Positions 16,385-25,110 of a DNA stretch of 64,000 bases are shown in pieces. The first letter of the stretch is position 1. Each line of letters starts with the position of its first letter. This stretch comes from Streptomyces sp. MZ04 (GTDB lineage: Bacteria; Actinomycetota; Actinomycetes; Streptomycetales; Streptomycetaceae): assembly GCF_004684775.1 (NCBI RefSeq), contig NZ_SRIC01000005.1:1-64000 (forward strand), in the 5' to 3' direction. The translations under genes were made by a program, and so were the position numbers. Below the pieces are notes generated by a model that was not told the DNA's origin, searched no databases, and was given only the letters and a program-made list of their open reading frames with translations.

Positions 16385-17137
16385 GTGGAGGAGATCGACC
16401 GCCAGGCGGCCCGCTGGGACAAGTGGGCGCCGCACTACGACGAGCTGTCCACCGGGCGCCAGATCCAGCACGATGCCGAGCGGCTCCAGGATCTGGCCCC
16501 CGAGGGTCCCGCGCTCGAACTGGGCTGTGGAACCGGACTGGTGGCGCTGGAGCTGGCCCGCCTGGGCACCAAGACGACCGGCCTGGACGTCTCCCCGAAG
16601 ATGGTGGAGGCCTTCAACACCAAGGCCGAAGCGTCCGGCCTGGACGCCCGCGCGGTCCTGGGCGACATGACCCGCATCGACCTGGACGAGCGGTTCGCGC
16701 TGATCTTCATCGTGGCCTCGACCCTGTTCACCCTGACCACGCAGGAGGACCAGGTCGCCTGTTTCCGGGCCGCCGCGGACCACCTGTGCGAGGGCGGGGT
16801 GTTCATCGTGGAGGCCCGCGTCCCGGACTGGCATCCCGGCACCCGGCAGGCCCTGAGCGTGCGCGAGGTCTCCGACACGCACGCGCACTGGACGGCGATG
16901 GTGCACGATCCCGTCAACCAGACTGTGCGCTCGCAGGAGGTCCGCGCGGAGGAATCCGGGATGCGGCTGCTGCCCATGGTCACCCGCTACGCGTATCCCG
17001 CCGAGCTCGACCTCATGGCCCGGCTCGCCGGGATGCGGCGTGCGTGGCGGTTCGGGAACTGGGAGGGGGCTTCCTTCGATGCGGGCAGTCCGCGGCACGT
17101 GACGGTCTACACTCTCGAACCTTCGGATGACCGTTAG
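16385..17137 (+). CDS. Class I SAM-dependent methyltransferase
   Basis: 250 residues from GTG 16385. Rossmann-fold motif I is clear (ALELGCGTGLVALELA, about residues 43-58), with the acidic motif II residue in TTGLDVSPKM (about 64-73) and LGDMTRIDL as motif III region (about 92-100). Small-molecule methyltransferases with the N-terminal RWDKWAPHYDEL look like this; the substrate is unknown. The kinase-like gene follows at 23 nt, so the two are probably one operon. Overlapping frames in this stretch are shadows. Confidence 0.9.
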   Translation: MEEIDRQAARWDKWAPHYDELSTGRQIQHDAERLQDLAPEGPALELGCGTGLVALELARLGTKTTGLDVSPKMVEAFNTKAEASGLDARAVLGDMTRIDLDERFALIFIVASTLFTLTTQEDQVACFRAAADHLCEGGVFIVEARVPDWHPGTRQALSVREVSDTHAHWTAMVHDPVNQTVRSQEVRAEESGMRLLPMVTRYAYPAELDLMARLAGMRRAWRFGNWEGASFDAGSPRHVTVYTLEPSDDR

Positions 17138-17160
17138 CGCACTCGCCCCGGACGGAACCT

Positions 17161-18054
17161 GTGGCCCACTCTCTTCACACCACCGTGCACCAGCTGATCG
17201 CTTCCGTGTGGGGGGAGCAGGCGCCCGCCGCGCTGGTCGCCGACCGGCGCGGCACCTGCCTGTGGCGGGTCGATACCCGCTCGGGCCCGTACGCCCTGAA
17301 GATCACCGTCGCCTGTGACGATCCCCAGGGTCATGTGGACTCCGAGCGCCTCGCGCTCGTGGAGGCCGAGCTGCTGCTCGGCCTCCGGGCCGACGGCATC
17401 GTCACGGACCTGTACGAGGCCCACGGAACCCTGCCCGACGGCGCCGGATCGTGGCTGGCCTTGCGGTGGGTCAGCGGCGACGACGCCGAGGCCGCGTTCG
17501 CCAAGCTCCGCACCAACCCCGACCCGGCCCTGGCCGCCGCGCACGCCGCCGCCATGAGCCGGGCGGTGGCCGGCCTGCACGCGGGCGGATGGCGCCACGG
17601 CGACCTCCAGGAAGTGCACTTCATCCTCGACGGCTCCACGGCCCACCTCCTCGACTTCGCCATGGCTCACGCCCCCGGCCGCCCCGTCGGCGGCGGGCCC
17701 GTGGTCTACCGGGGCGCATACGACTGGTTCATGTCCCCTGAACTCGCGCACGCCCGCCTGACCACCACCCCCGCCGATGACCTCCCGCTGACCCCCGCCT
17801 CCGAGGTGTGGTCGCTGTGCGCGGTGATCTACGCCTGCTGGACCGGCACCTACCCGATCAGCTCCAGGACCACGACGCAGACAACCCCCGAACTCCGCGA
17901 GGAACTGGCCGCCGGCCGTATCAAGCCCCTGCGGCAGACGAGGCCCTGGCCCTTCGCCGCGTTCGAGGACATCATCACCGGCGGCCTGAACACGGACCCG
18001 AACCGCCGCCCTACCGCCCGCGACCTCCAGCACGCCTTCGAGTCGCTGGCGTAG
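17161..18054 (+). CDS. Ser/Thr kinase-like protein, divergent catalytic loop
   Basis: 297 residues from GTG 17161. Protein-kinase fold features in order: YALKI with Lys47 (VAIK position), a Glu-rich helix near 68-70, HGDLQ at 146-150 in place of HRDLKxxN, DFA at 165-167 in place of DFG, MSPELAHARL as the APE region, and a C-lobe ending PNRRPTARDLQHAF. The catalytic and metal Asp residues (148, 165) are kept but the loop Asn is replaced, so activity is plausible but altered; it could also act as a small-molecule (aminoglycoside-type) kinase. It shares an operon with the methyltransferase. Confidence 0.85.
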   Translation: MAHSLHTTVHQLIASVWGEQAPAALVADRRGTCLWRVDTRSGPYALKITVACDDPQGHVDSERLALVEAELLLGLRADGIVTDLYEAHGTLPDGAGSWLALRWVSGDDAEAAFAKLRTNPDPALAAAHAAAMSRAVAGLHAGGWRHGDLQEVHFILDGSTAHLLDFAMAHAPGRPVGGGPVVYRGAYDWFMSPELAHARLTTTPADDLPLTPASEVWSLCAVIYACWTGTYPISSRTTTQTTPELREELAAGRIKPLRQTRPWPFAAFEDIITGGLNTDPNRRPTARDLQHAFESLA

Positions 18055-18223
18055 CTCGGACGCAGCCGCCTCCTGCCTCACCGACATCACAAATTGTGTC
18101 CCTGTCTGTCCCTGAGGCCGTGCCTGCAGTTCCCCTCCGGCGGGCATCATGAGCTATCTGACCTGCGGGTATCACGTAGCGGCGCGATTCGGCATTGTCA
18201 GTGGCTCTGTGTAGCCTCCGGCG

Positions 18224-19198
18224 GTGATCATCGACCGCAATGCTGAAGTTGTCCCGCCCCGGCACCCCGAGCCGACGTTCAGAAAGATCATGGGCAAATG
18301 GATCGGCCAGGCTGGCTACGACGACCTGCTGGCTTCTTTTCTCTGGGTACGCGAGGGGCGCCTCGCCCGGGCCGTCCGGCACTACCACGAGGAGCACCGC
18401 GACCGGGTACAGCGGGAAATCGATCACGCCCGACACCGCGCAGAGCAGGGCTTCTACTCATCAGCGCCCCTGCACGAGGACTTCATCGACATCGCCTCGG
18501 GCACCGAATTCGCCCTGGACGAGGAACTCGGGACCGCGGAGCTCAACTACCAGAAGGCCCACAAGCTCTGGCAGACCCTGAGCGAGGATTACGGCGACTT
18601 CGACGCGATCAACGAGCGCTACAGCCGTGACGCATCCGGCGAATCACCGCTCATGGGAGAGCTGGCCAAGCTCTGGGACGCCTGCATCGACGCGAGCATC
18701 CGCGTCGACAAGATCATGGCCGCAGACCGTGACTGGACTCACGCCATGGCCCTGGACGAAGCACGCATGCTCGCCTATCGCTCCAGCCCGGCCAGTCTCA
18801 GCTTGGAACGCATAGGAACGATGCACCACACCGAGTTCGAGCAAACCATCGCCACCCTGGCCGAACGCGACGGCTACCAGGTCACGCGTGCACGAGGCGG
18901 TGCCGGTGACCTCGGGGCCGATGTCATCGCGGTCGCCGCAGATGGCACCCGAGTGGTCATGCAGTGCAAGCACACCCGCACCGGGGCCACCACTGGCTCA
19001 CCCGCCCTCCAGAGACTCAACGGCACCGCCCGGCAGATCCACCGTGCCGACGTCGTCCTGGCGGTCACCAACGGGACCTACTCGACGCCGGCCAAGCGTT
19101 TCGCCTACTCGCAGAACATCAACCTCATCAACTGGTCCACTCTGGAACACTGGGCGACCTGGGGCATACCTCTACCAGAGATCCTCGAGACTCTCTGA
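18224..19198 (+). CDS. mrr: Mrr-like restriction endonuclease
   Basis: 324 residues from GTG 18224 (weak ribosome site; possibly near-leaderless). The C-terminal ~120 residues carry the Mrr/RecB-type nuclease core: FEQTIATLAERDGYQV, GDLGADVIAVAADG with Asp233, then QCKH with Gln247 and Lys249 (the D...QxK signature of PD-(D/E)xK type IV enzymes), followed by a Rossmann-like ADVVLAVTNG. The N-terminal 190 residues are a helical, partly coiled-coil extension of unknown role, perhaps modified-DNA recognition. No methylase is adjacent, consistent with a solitary type IV enzyme cutting modified foreign DNA. Confidence 0.88.
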   Translation: MIIDRNAEVVPPRHPEPTFRKIMGKWIGQAGYDDLLASFLWVREGRLARAVRHYHEEHRDRVQREIDHARHRAEQGFYSSAPLHEDFIDIASGTEFALDEELGTAELNYQKAHKLWQTLSEDYGDFDAINERYSRDASGESPLMGELAKLWDACIDASIRVDKIMAADRDWTHAMALDEARMLAYRSSPASLSLERIGTMHHTEFEQTIATLAERDGYQVTRARGGAGDLGADVIAVAADGTRVVMQCKHTRTGATTGSPALQRLNGTARQIHRADVVLAVTNGTYSTPAKRFAYSQNINLINWSTLEHWATWGIPLPEILETL

Positions 19199-19590
19199 CG
19201 CAGCCTCAACTAAAGTGTGATGCCAGACATATGACGGATAGCCGAAAGCGACACACCATGCGGCATCGGCAGTGCCAGATCGCAGCGGGATGGTGCCCGC
19301 CCTAAAGGGACACACCTGCGTGGGACACGGCAAGTGTCGCGACACCGGACGCGTACATGCCGGGCCTCGGGACGCCCACCTGGACCTCGTGCACCAGGCC
19401 CGTCCGCCGGTCGGCGAAACGGTCACGGTAATCCGGGGCAATCGCGGAGAGCCCCACGTTCCGGAGGACCCCGCGCGAGGGCTGGTCTGGAGAGCGATCG
19501 AGGACGCGGTCGACAGCCGACTGGCCTGTGACCGGTTCCAAGCGGGTGCGGACCTCGCACGGCGTGGAGGGGACGACACCACTCACTGCG
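19199..19590. other. Gene-poor stretch, possible decayed leftward gene
   Basis: No convincing rightward gene. On the minus strand about 19598-19302 reads as protein-like sequence (RLEPVTGQSAVDRVLDRS, TGLVHEVQVGVPRPG) but lacks a credible start context and overlaps promoter element B at its beginning, so it may be a gene remnant. Nothing else is recognised. Confidence 0.35.
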
Positions 19591-19619
19591 TTGCACATTT
19601 CTATTTCAACGTGTATTGT
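19591..19619 (+). promoter_or_regulatory. Promoter-family element B (TTGCAC-N17-TATTGT)
   Basis: TTGCAC at 19591-19596 preceded by GCG, a 17-nt spacer with ATTTC and ATTTCAA, and TATTGT at 19614-19619. It precedes the next ATG by 98 nt. It is closest to element A and shares the same hexamers. Confidence 0.7.
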
Positions 19620-19717
19620 AATTCTCAGGTCGGGTCACCGCCCCGCCACACCAACCCACTTGACGAGCGCCGCTCCAGGCGTCGCGCCGTCTCAGCGCAT
19701 CTGGGGGACTGATAGAG

Positions 19718-20272
19718 ATGAAGCGCAACAAGCCGATACGGAAGCACCGCAAGTCCGGTACCCAGCGCTCACGGCGGCGTGCGTACTGGTTCGACCACCG
19801 TGGCTCCTCGCACTGGGTGTTGGCTGTTCCTCAGGCGTTCGCGGGAGCAGATCAGTCCGTGTTCGACATGACGGGAGCTGTGGCAGCGGGCAACAACCCC
19901 GAAAGGCCGGAGGATCCACGATTTGGCTCCGTGCTGCGTTGGCGGATCGACCGGGACGGGCAGACAGCATTCGTCTACGGTCAGGAAGGGAGCCCATACC
20001 GCAGCAAGCGTTCCTCGGACTACGGCAAAAGTATCGCGGAGTCCTTCCGGCAGAGCATTCCCACGTCACCGGACGTGTACCACGTCTTCGTAGCCGAGCG
20101 GGAGAGCTGTACCCGCGGCACGAAGTGCCCCCTCACCTGGTACTTCTACACGTACCCCGACTTTGATAAGCCGTCACATCGGCCCGACCGGTGCCCCATG
20201 AGCGTCCTCAGCGACGGCTCCCCCTGGCGCCTGATCGGCCGCACTGTGCCGGACGGCCGCCTGATCTTCTGA
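19718..20272 (+). CDS. Hypothetical basic protein
   Basis: 184 residues from ATG 19718, about 98 nt downstream of promoter element B. The N-terminus is strongly basic (KRNKPIRKHRKSG, RSRRRAYWFDHRG). The middle is strand-rich with Trp/Tyr (WRIDRDGQTAFVYGQEG). Two Cys occur in ERESCTRGTKCPLTWYFY and one near the C-terminus, which could be a metal site. No family recognised. The basic N-terminus suggests nucleic-acid contact, but this is only a composition argument. Confidence 0.7.
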   Translation: MKRNKPIRKHRKSGTQRSRRRAYWFDHRGSSHWVLAVPQAFAGADQSVFDMTGAVAAGNNPERPEDPRFGSVLRWRIDRDGQTAFVYGQEGSPYRSKRSSDYGKSIAESFRQSIPTSPDVYHVFVAERESCTRGTKCPLTWYFYTYPDFDKPSHRPDRCPMSVLSDGSPWRLIGRTVPDGRLIF

Positions 20273-20412
20273 TCACGCTCGCCGTGTCGTCCAGCCGCTT
20301 GCATCCGCGACATCAACGACGGAAACGCTGGTGACGCCTCCAGCCCTTCGTCTTCTCTCACCGCCCACCCCTGACGGAGGCGCCTCGCCTCCGGGATCCT
20401 GGGAGCCCTTCC

Positions 20413-21084
20413 GTGAAAGCAACGCGCACCCGCCTGCCCGGCATTACCCTCCGCGACACCACCGTGTCCGACGCCATCATGCGCCTGGCCGCAGAAGCGA
20501 ACCCCGGCGACCCCGAGGCGTTCGAGGGTGCACGGCTCAATCTGGCAATGCCTCAAGCGGGCCCGCTCTCGCACTCCAGGGCCCTGTCCATGCTTGCCGA
20601 GGACAGTGCAGGCCGCCCGGTCGGAGTCCTCATGGGAGGTGCCCCGCTGTGGCTGTTCGAGCACCCGGGCGTCACTGACGACGCCCTACTGGAAGAGCTG
20701 ATCACCCGGATCGGCATCATCTCGGCCGTGGCGGTGGATCCCGGCTCCCGGGGCGTCGGCGTGGGAGCGGAACTCATCCGTCACGCCGTCCGCCGGTTCA
20801 CCCGCGCCGGATACGGTCTGCTGACTCTCAACTGCTTCCCGGCGCTGGAGAACTACTACCAGCGGCTCGGATTCTCGATCATGGACACCTTGAACGTGAA
20901 CCTCAACACCGGACGCACACTCGGGCAGCAGTGGAACGACACACGGGTTGCCGCCAGGGCGCTGGACCGGTACACGGACCTCGCCACCGTTCCCGGCTTG
21001 GTGTCGCCGGTCGTCTCGGGCATCCTGCCCGGCAGTCGGGTGCCCCGTGGTGCGTACTTCGACGGCGAACGGCTGCGCAGCTGA
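20413..21084 (+). CDS. GNAT-family N-acetyltransferase
   Basis: 223 residues from GTG 20413 with GGGAG at 20401-20405. The acetyl-CoA binding motif is plain: ISAVAVDPGSRGVGVGAELI (V-x-P-x-x-R-G-x-G-x-G-x-x-L, about residues 98-117), followed by FTRAGYGLLTLNCF and the typical YYQRLGFSIM. The C-terminal ~60 residues are an extension without clear family. Acceptor unknown. The gene is alone between two spacers. Confidence 0.9.
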   Translation: MKATRTRLPGITLRDTTVSDAIMRLAAEANPGDPEAFEGARLNLAMPQAGPLSHSRALSMLAEDSAGRPVGVLMGGAPLWLFEHPGVTDDALLEELITRIGIISAVAVDPGSRGVGVGAELIRHAVRRFTRAGYGLLTLNCFPALENYYQRLGFSIMDTLNVNLNTGRTLGQQWNDTRVAARALDRYTDLATVPGLVSPVVSGILPGSRVPRGAYFDGERLRS

Positions 21085-21181
21085 CTGCCCGCCAGGGCGG
21101 CCTGGGTGATGATGCTTTCGCTCAGGCCGCGTGAGCGCCGGTGTGCAGGGTGCGGCCGGCATCAGAATCCAGGAGGAATTG

Positions 21182-21430
21182 ATGGAGGTTGACGGCGCGC
21201 AGAGCCCGAACCGGCGAGCGTGGAAGCGTTGGGCGTTCTTCTTCGGCTCACCGAGCGCGGTGGTCGCGCTGAGCAGCGTGTGGCTGTTTGAACCGGACAG
21301 CCAGGCGGAGGCGATTGCCGCGGCGGGGGTCGGCGTGGCGGCGCTGTTTGTCTTCGTGCTGACGATGCCGCGTCGTACGGCCGAAGCGGCACGTCGCTCG
21401 CGCTGGTCTTCGCCCGACGACCCTTCGTAA
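21182..21430 (+). CDS. Small two-helix membrane protein
   Basis: 82 residues from ATG 21182 with a strong AGGAGG at 21171-21176. A basic N-terminus (RRAWKRW) is followed by a hydrophobic helix (AFFFGSPSAVVALSSVWLF), a short loop and a second helix (AAAGVGVAALFVFVLTM), then a basic C-terminus. No family recognised. An upstream in-frame GTG would lengthen it but lacks a better ribosome site. Confidence 0.65.
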   Translation: MEVDGAQSPNRRAWKRWAFFFGSPSAVVALSSVWLFEPDSQAEAIAAAGVGVAALFVFVLTMPRRTAEAARRSRWSSPDDPS

Positions 21431-21611
21431 GGGCGTAAGGGGCGTCGAGACCGTCGCGCGATGGGGGCGGACGAGGGCGCCCCGGGCGGGGTGCAGGTCG
21501 GCATGGCCTACACCCCGCCCAGCTGTATCTGTAGTCCGGTTCCCTTGACCTCTGCCGCGGGCGGTGTTCTACGGAGCAGTCCGCCAGTGGCGTGGAGACA
21601 CTGAAGCTGCG

Positions 21612-21640
21612 TTGCATATTCCATTTTCAATGTGTATCTT
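21612..21640 (+). promoter_or_regulatory. Promoter-family element C (TTGCAT-N17-TATCTT)
   Basis: TTGCAT at 21612-21617 preceded by GCG, a 17-nt spacer with ATTC and TTTTCAA ending in GTG, and TATCTT at 21635-21640. It precedes ATG 21712 by 71 nt and probably drives the decayed defence module. Confidence 0.7.
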
Positions 21641-21711
21641 AAATGATGTCGGCGGTGGTCACCATTCCCGCCGAACTCCTCCTCCCGCCCTTTCCGTTCA
21701 GGAGCCCTCCC

Positions 21712-22176
21712 ATGCCCACTGCCGTCGTCCCCGATGTCACTGCCGCCCTCATTGCCTACCGCCGCAGCACGGGCGACACATGGGTGACCTTGGTGGACGT
21801 CACCAGCGACTTGATGCACCTGGCCAGCTATATGCGGACCGACATCGAGCGCTGCCTGGAGGGTGACGCAAACGCCCGGCTGGACGAGCGGGCATTCTCC
21901 GCCATGCCGAACCTCCACCCCTCCGTCGAACCGATCGCCAACGCCGACGAAACGGCCTCGGACGATCATTGCTTCGACCACTACGTCCACGCCAGCGATG
22001 CGGCTGCGGTCCTCCTCGTGCACACCTCCGAGGAGACGCACTCCACGTTCTCCGCCGCCTTGAACAAGCTCCTGTCCGATCTGCGTGCCTTCGCCGAACA
22101 GAACGGCTTCAGCTACGCCGACGTCGTGCGCTCGGCCCGCACCTCCTACCGGATCGAGCAGAAGAGAGCCCGGTAG
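21712..22176 (+). CDS. Hypothetical protein, first gene of defence-like module
   Basis: 154 residues from ATG 21712 with AGGAG at 21700-21704; an upstream in-frame ATG would lie too close to the promoter element. Acidic and helical, with DDHCFDHYVHASDAAAVLLVH in the middle and a helical FSAALNKLLSDLRAFAEQNG toward the end. Unrecognised. It heads a run of rightward genes that includes methylase-like and DUF4007-like genes. Confidence 0.7.
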   Translation: MPTAVVPDVTAALIAYRRSTGDTWVTLVDVTSDLMHLASYMRTDIERCLEGDANARLDERAFSAMPNLHPSVEPIANADETASDDHCFDHYVHASDAAAVLLVHTSEETHSTFSAALNKLLSDLRAFAEQNGFSYADVVRSARTSYRIEQKRAR

Positions 22177-22191
22177 CACGCCGACAGCCCA

Positions 22192-22227
22192 GCCGGTCGG
22201 CACCGGCTCACGCTCGCGCCGACCGGC
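22192..22227 (+). terminator. 10-bp hairpin
   Basis: GCCGGTCGGC (22192-22201) pairs with GCCGACCGGC (22218-22227), 16-nt loop, directly after the preceding gene. It could be an intra-operon attenuator. Confidence 0.5.
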
Positions 22228-22278
22228 CCCGAACATCGGCCCACTCCACAACTCGCACCGACCGGAAGGAAATCCGTC

Positions 22279-22578
22279 ATGACCGCCTTCACCGCCGCCC
22301 CGGCCCGCTCGGGCCGCGGCTCCATACGCCAGCACCTCGACCGGCGCGTGCACCCCGCCACTGGGGCCCCGCTGCTCGACACCGACCTGTCCAACCCATC
22401 CGCCGTCTGCGGAGGATGCGCCCACAGCGTGCTCAAGAAGCACCGCGACGGCCAGGACCGGCTCAAGTGCGGTCTCCTGCCCCGCAGTAGCCGCGGTCTG
22501 CGCGGCCCCGACCTGCGGGACACGACGCCCGCGTGCGTGAACTACGCCGCACCAGCGGCGTCCCCGCTCAGCGCCTGA
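22279..22578 (+). CDS. Small Cys-rich, probably zinc-binding protein
   Basis: 99 residues from ATG 22279 with GGAAGGAAA upstream. Four Cys residues are arranged CGGCAH, then KCGLL, then ACVNY, a spacing that would make a zinc-ribbon-like knuckle. The N-terminus contains RQHLDRRVHPATGAPLLDTDL. No family name assigned. Its position directly before the methylase-like gene suggests a DNA-binding or scaffolding role, which is inference. Confidence 0.7.
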   Translation: MTAFTAAPARSGRGSIRQHLDRRVHPATGAPLLDTDLSNPSAVCGGCAHSVLKKHRDGQDRLKCGLLPRSSRGLRGPDLRDTTPACVNYAAPAASPLSA

Positions 22579-22629
22579 GCCACTTCGCCGCCGGTCGTAG
22601 CGGCCGTGCCACGGCCGCACCCGCTCGAA

Positions 22630-22668
22630 CCCGTTGCCACGGCCGTCTCTCCCGGCCGCGGCAACGGG
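22630..22668 (+). terminator. Interrupted long hairpin between genes
   Basis: Left arm CCCGTTGCC (22630-22638) plus GGCCG (22641-22645) pairs with CGGCC (22653-22657) plus GGCAACGGG (22660-22668), with a 2x2 internal loop. It stands before the methylase-like gene. Confidence 0.55.
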
Positions 22669-22732
22669 CGCTGACGATCGCGGCCCGCCCTTCTCCATGC
22701 CCAAGCACCAGACATCCCTCAGGGAGCCGAGG

Positions 22733-23778
22733 ATGCCCTCCCCCACCGCCGCCGACCTCGTCAGCGAGAGCGTCACCAAGGCCCTCCCCGGATCGCCCGG
22801 CGACTGCACCGATCCGAGCTGCGCCCGGCACGCAGGCACCATGGAGTGCCCTCCGTTCGAGACAAGCCGCAGCTCCGGCGCCGTATTCGGCGAAGCCGTA
22901 GCCGCGGCCTGGTATGCCGCGGGCGGGAGTCGGCTGGACATTCCCGCAGGGGTCGTCGCGGCCCTGGCGCTGTGGCCCGTCAAGTCGCCTGGCGCCGAGC
23001 ACGCCGACGCCCTCGCCTCGTAAATATCGCCGCGCAGCCGCCGCGCGTCCTGGTCCGCGGGCTGGCCGAGTGCGCGGACTCCTACTGTGGGCTGCGCCCG
23101 GACCTGTGGGAGGTCGCCCGGCCACTCTTCGCCTGGATGCGAGAAGGCCTCAACTCCACGCATCTGAACGGTGTTGTGGCCGTGACGAAGGCGGCGCTGC
23201 GCCACGGCGTGCTCCATCACACGGGAGACAGCGACCCCGCGGAGCGGTCGCACATCGACCTGATGTCCTGGGTGATTACGGGCCTGAGGCATCGTCAGTC
23301 CCGGCGCGCCCTGGGCGAGTATCACACCCCTCCCGACATCAGCGACTTGATCAGCGCAATGCTGGCGGCCGATCGCCGGCCGCAGGCGGACGCGTTCCTC
23401 GAGCCGACGGCCGGCACCGGTGGCATGGTCCGCTCCGCGGCCCAGGACCTGCGTCGCGAAGGTCAGGATCCGTCCGACTTCCCCTGGGTCATGCTCGAAC
23501 TCGACCCGCTGTCGGCTGCCGGAGCGGCCGTGAACGTGCACGTTTGGGGCCTGGGCCCGCGCGCGGTCGCCGCAAGCGGCGATGTCCTTGCCGACGGCGA
23601 CCTGGACCAGCAGGCGCGCGCCCACCGACGCGACATGGCCCGGCACCGGGACCTGCTCGTCGAGCTGATCGGCTTCGCCATCGCCACCCGCACCTCTGAT
23701 CAACTCCTGCGCTCGCTCTTGGCGCAGCAGCCGAACGCCCACCGCCGGACCGATGACCGGCCGACCGGAGCTACCTGA
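22733..23778 (+). pseudogene. N6-adenine DNA methylase-like gene, frameshifted and lacking NPPY
   Basis: Starts at ATG 22733 with AGGGAG upstream. The frame ends at TAA 23021-23023; homologous-looking sequence continues in the -1 frame from about 23020 to 23778, consistent with a 1-nt loss. Rejoined, it aligns by eye with the gene at 29651: EAVAAAWYAAGGS / AAHVWWVSHRGGS, WEVARPLFAW / AEAARPLHDW, and GEYHTPPDI / GEFFTPAII. SAM motif I is LEPTAGTGGM. A catalytic NPPF/NPPY motif, expected about 80 residues later in HsdM-type enzymes, is absent; the sequence goes from SGDVLADG to a helical end. It is thus either a binding-only relative or a decayed methylase. Confidence 0.7.
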
Positions 23779-23860
23779 TGCCCGAGATCCACGACCACGC
23801 CGACAGCCAACTCGTCGCCCTGGCCCTTCGAGAGGTTCTGCCGGCCCCAGCCGCACCCGC

Positions 23861-24136
23861 GTGTGCACACTGACCTGCGGATTCCCCGACTTCGACGACC
23901 AGTTGTTCTGGAACGTCGACATGGAAACGCGTTCCTACGAACTCGCCCTCGTTCCGGACGGGACCGACCTCCGGGCCGTCCACCTGACCAGCAGGCCACA
24001 CTCCGGTGACGACACCATCTGGTCGACCACCTTCCTCGTCCGCGACACCTCGACTGGCTGGGCGCAGTCTCTCGCACAGCTCGTCGCCCGCCTGCCCCTC
24101 GCCGACCGAAGCCCTCTCGCGCTCTCCGGCAAATGA
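23861..24136 (+). CDS. Small hypothetical protein, start uncertain
   Basis: About 91 residues (TLTCGFPDFDDQLFWNVD, SYELALVPDGTDLRAVHL, TTFLVRDTSTGWAQSLAQL). An ATG at 23778 overlapping the previous stop (TGATG) opens a different frame that closes after 31 codons at 23873, so the natural N-terminus may be MPEIHDHADSQLVALAL joined by a frameshift near 23860. GTG 23861 is the first usable start in the long frame but has no good ribosome site. Unrecognised family; part of the defence-like module. Confidence 0.5.
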   Translation: MCTLTCGFPDFDDQLFWNVDMETRSYELALVPDGTDLRAVHLTSRPHSGDDTIWSTTFLVRDTSTGWAQSLAQLVARLPLADRSPLALSGK

Positions 24137-24146
24137 GGACCGAAGG

Positions 24147-25110
24147 ATGCCCGTGCAGAACCAGACCCCCTTGGCCGGATGCCTGCCAGCCTTCGGCCGA
24201 CACCGCGGCTACCCGCCCCGCTACGGGGCTCCGCAAGGTCCACCTCGCCCTCCTACAGGATCCGCACGCCATGCATCGGCCCGACGCAACGGTCGTGCTC
24301 GGCGTCGGCAAGAGCATGCTCCCCGCCATGAGCTTCTGGTCCCAGGCCTTCGGGCTGGCCAGCCGTGAGGGCCATGCCCTCGTTCCCACAGCCCGGGCCC
24401 GCTGGCTCCTGGACGACGAGCACGGGGCGGACCCCTTCCTCGAACTCGACACCAGTCTGTGGCTGCTGCACTGGTGGCTGCTGAGCGCCTCGCCCTGCCA
24501 CGTGCCCAGCTGGCGCTACCTGTTCGGGTACGCGCCGGTGAGCCGCTACAGCCGCGCCGAGCTGCACGGGCGCCTCACGGCCGCCACCGACACCGCCGAC
24601 TGGAAGCCACCGGCGCCCTCCGTGCTCGCCTCCGACATCGCCTGCATCGTCAGCATGTACGCAGCTGGCGACCGGACGACGACGAACCTCGAAGACGAGC
24701 TTTCCAACCCCTTCCGCACCCTGCGCCTGGTCGCACCGGAGCCCTCTGCCGGCAGCACACAGGACCGCAGTCACCTCGTGACAGTCCACCGAGGAGCAGG
24801 ACAGCTCTGCCCCAACGTCATCCAGGCGTACGCCAGCTTGGACTACGCCGCCCGCACCGCCGGCCCCCAGCCCGGCTCCATCAGCCTCACCAAGCTCGCT
24901 TCCGCACCTCTCGGGCCAGGCCGTCTCCTACTCACCCGCACCGAGGAGCTTCGCCGCGCCCTGCACCAGATCGCCGCACAGCATCCGGACCTGGCAGTCG
25001 TCCACTCAGCCGACGGCGAAGAACTGCTGGCCTTCCCCTCTCGCCCGGACCACCTGGCCGGACGTCTCCTGGAGGGCGCCTACCCCGCCTGCCGACCAGC
25101 CAGCAGGTGA
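24147..25110 (+). pseudogene. DUF4007-family gene, frameshifted near its start
   Basis: ATG 24147 with GAGGA at 24136-24140 begins MPVQNQTPLAGCLPAFGRHRGYPPRYG, which resembles the N-terminus of DUF4007 proteins, but the rest of the family signature (LRKVHLALLQDP, VVLGVGKSMLPAMSFWSQAFGL, DPFLELDTSLWLLHWWLL) is in another frame from about 24226. A small indel near 24222-24230 separates them. DUF4007 genes are usually met in defence islands, often with DNA-sulfur-modification or methylase genes. Without a correction the long frame would need the poor start at 24133. The end overlaps the next gene (TGATG at 25108-25112). Confidence 0.75.

Noticed and set aside
21508-23922. 804-codon leftward open frame
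   Set aside because: It crosses several rightward genes, promoter element C and two hairpins, and its translation has the low-complexity Arg/Gly/Val composition of an antisense shadow.
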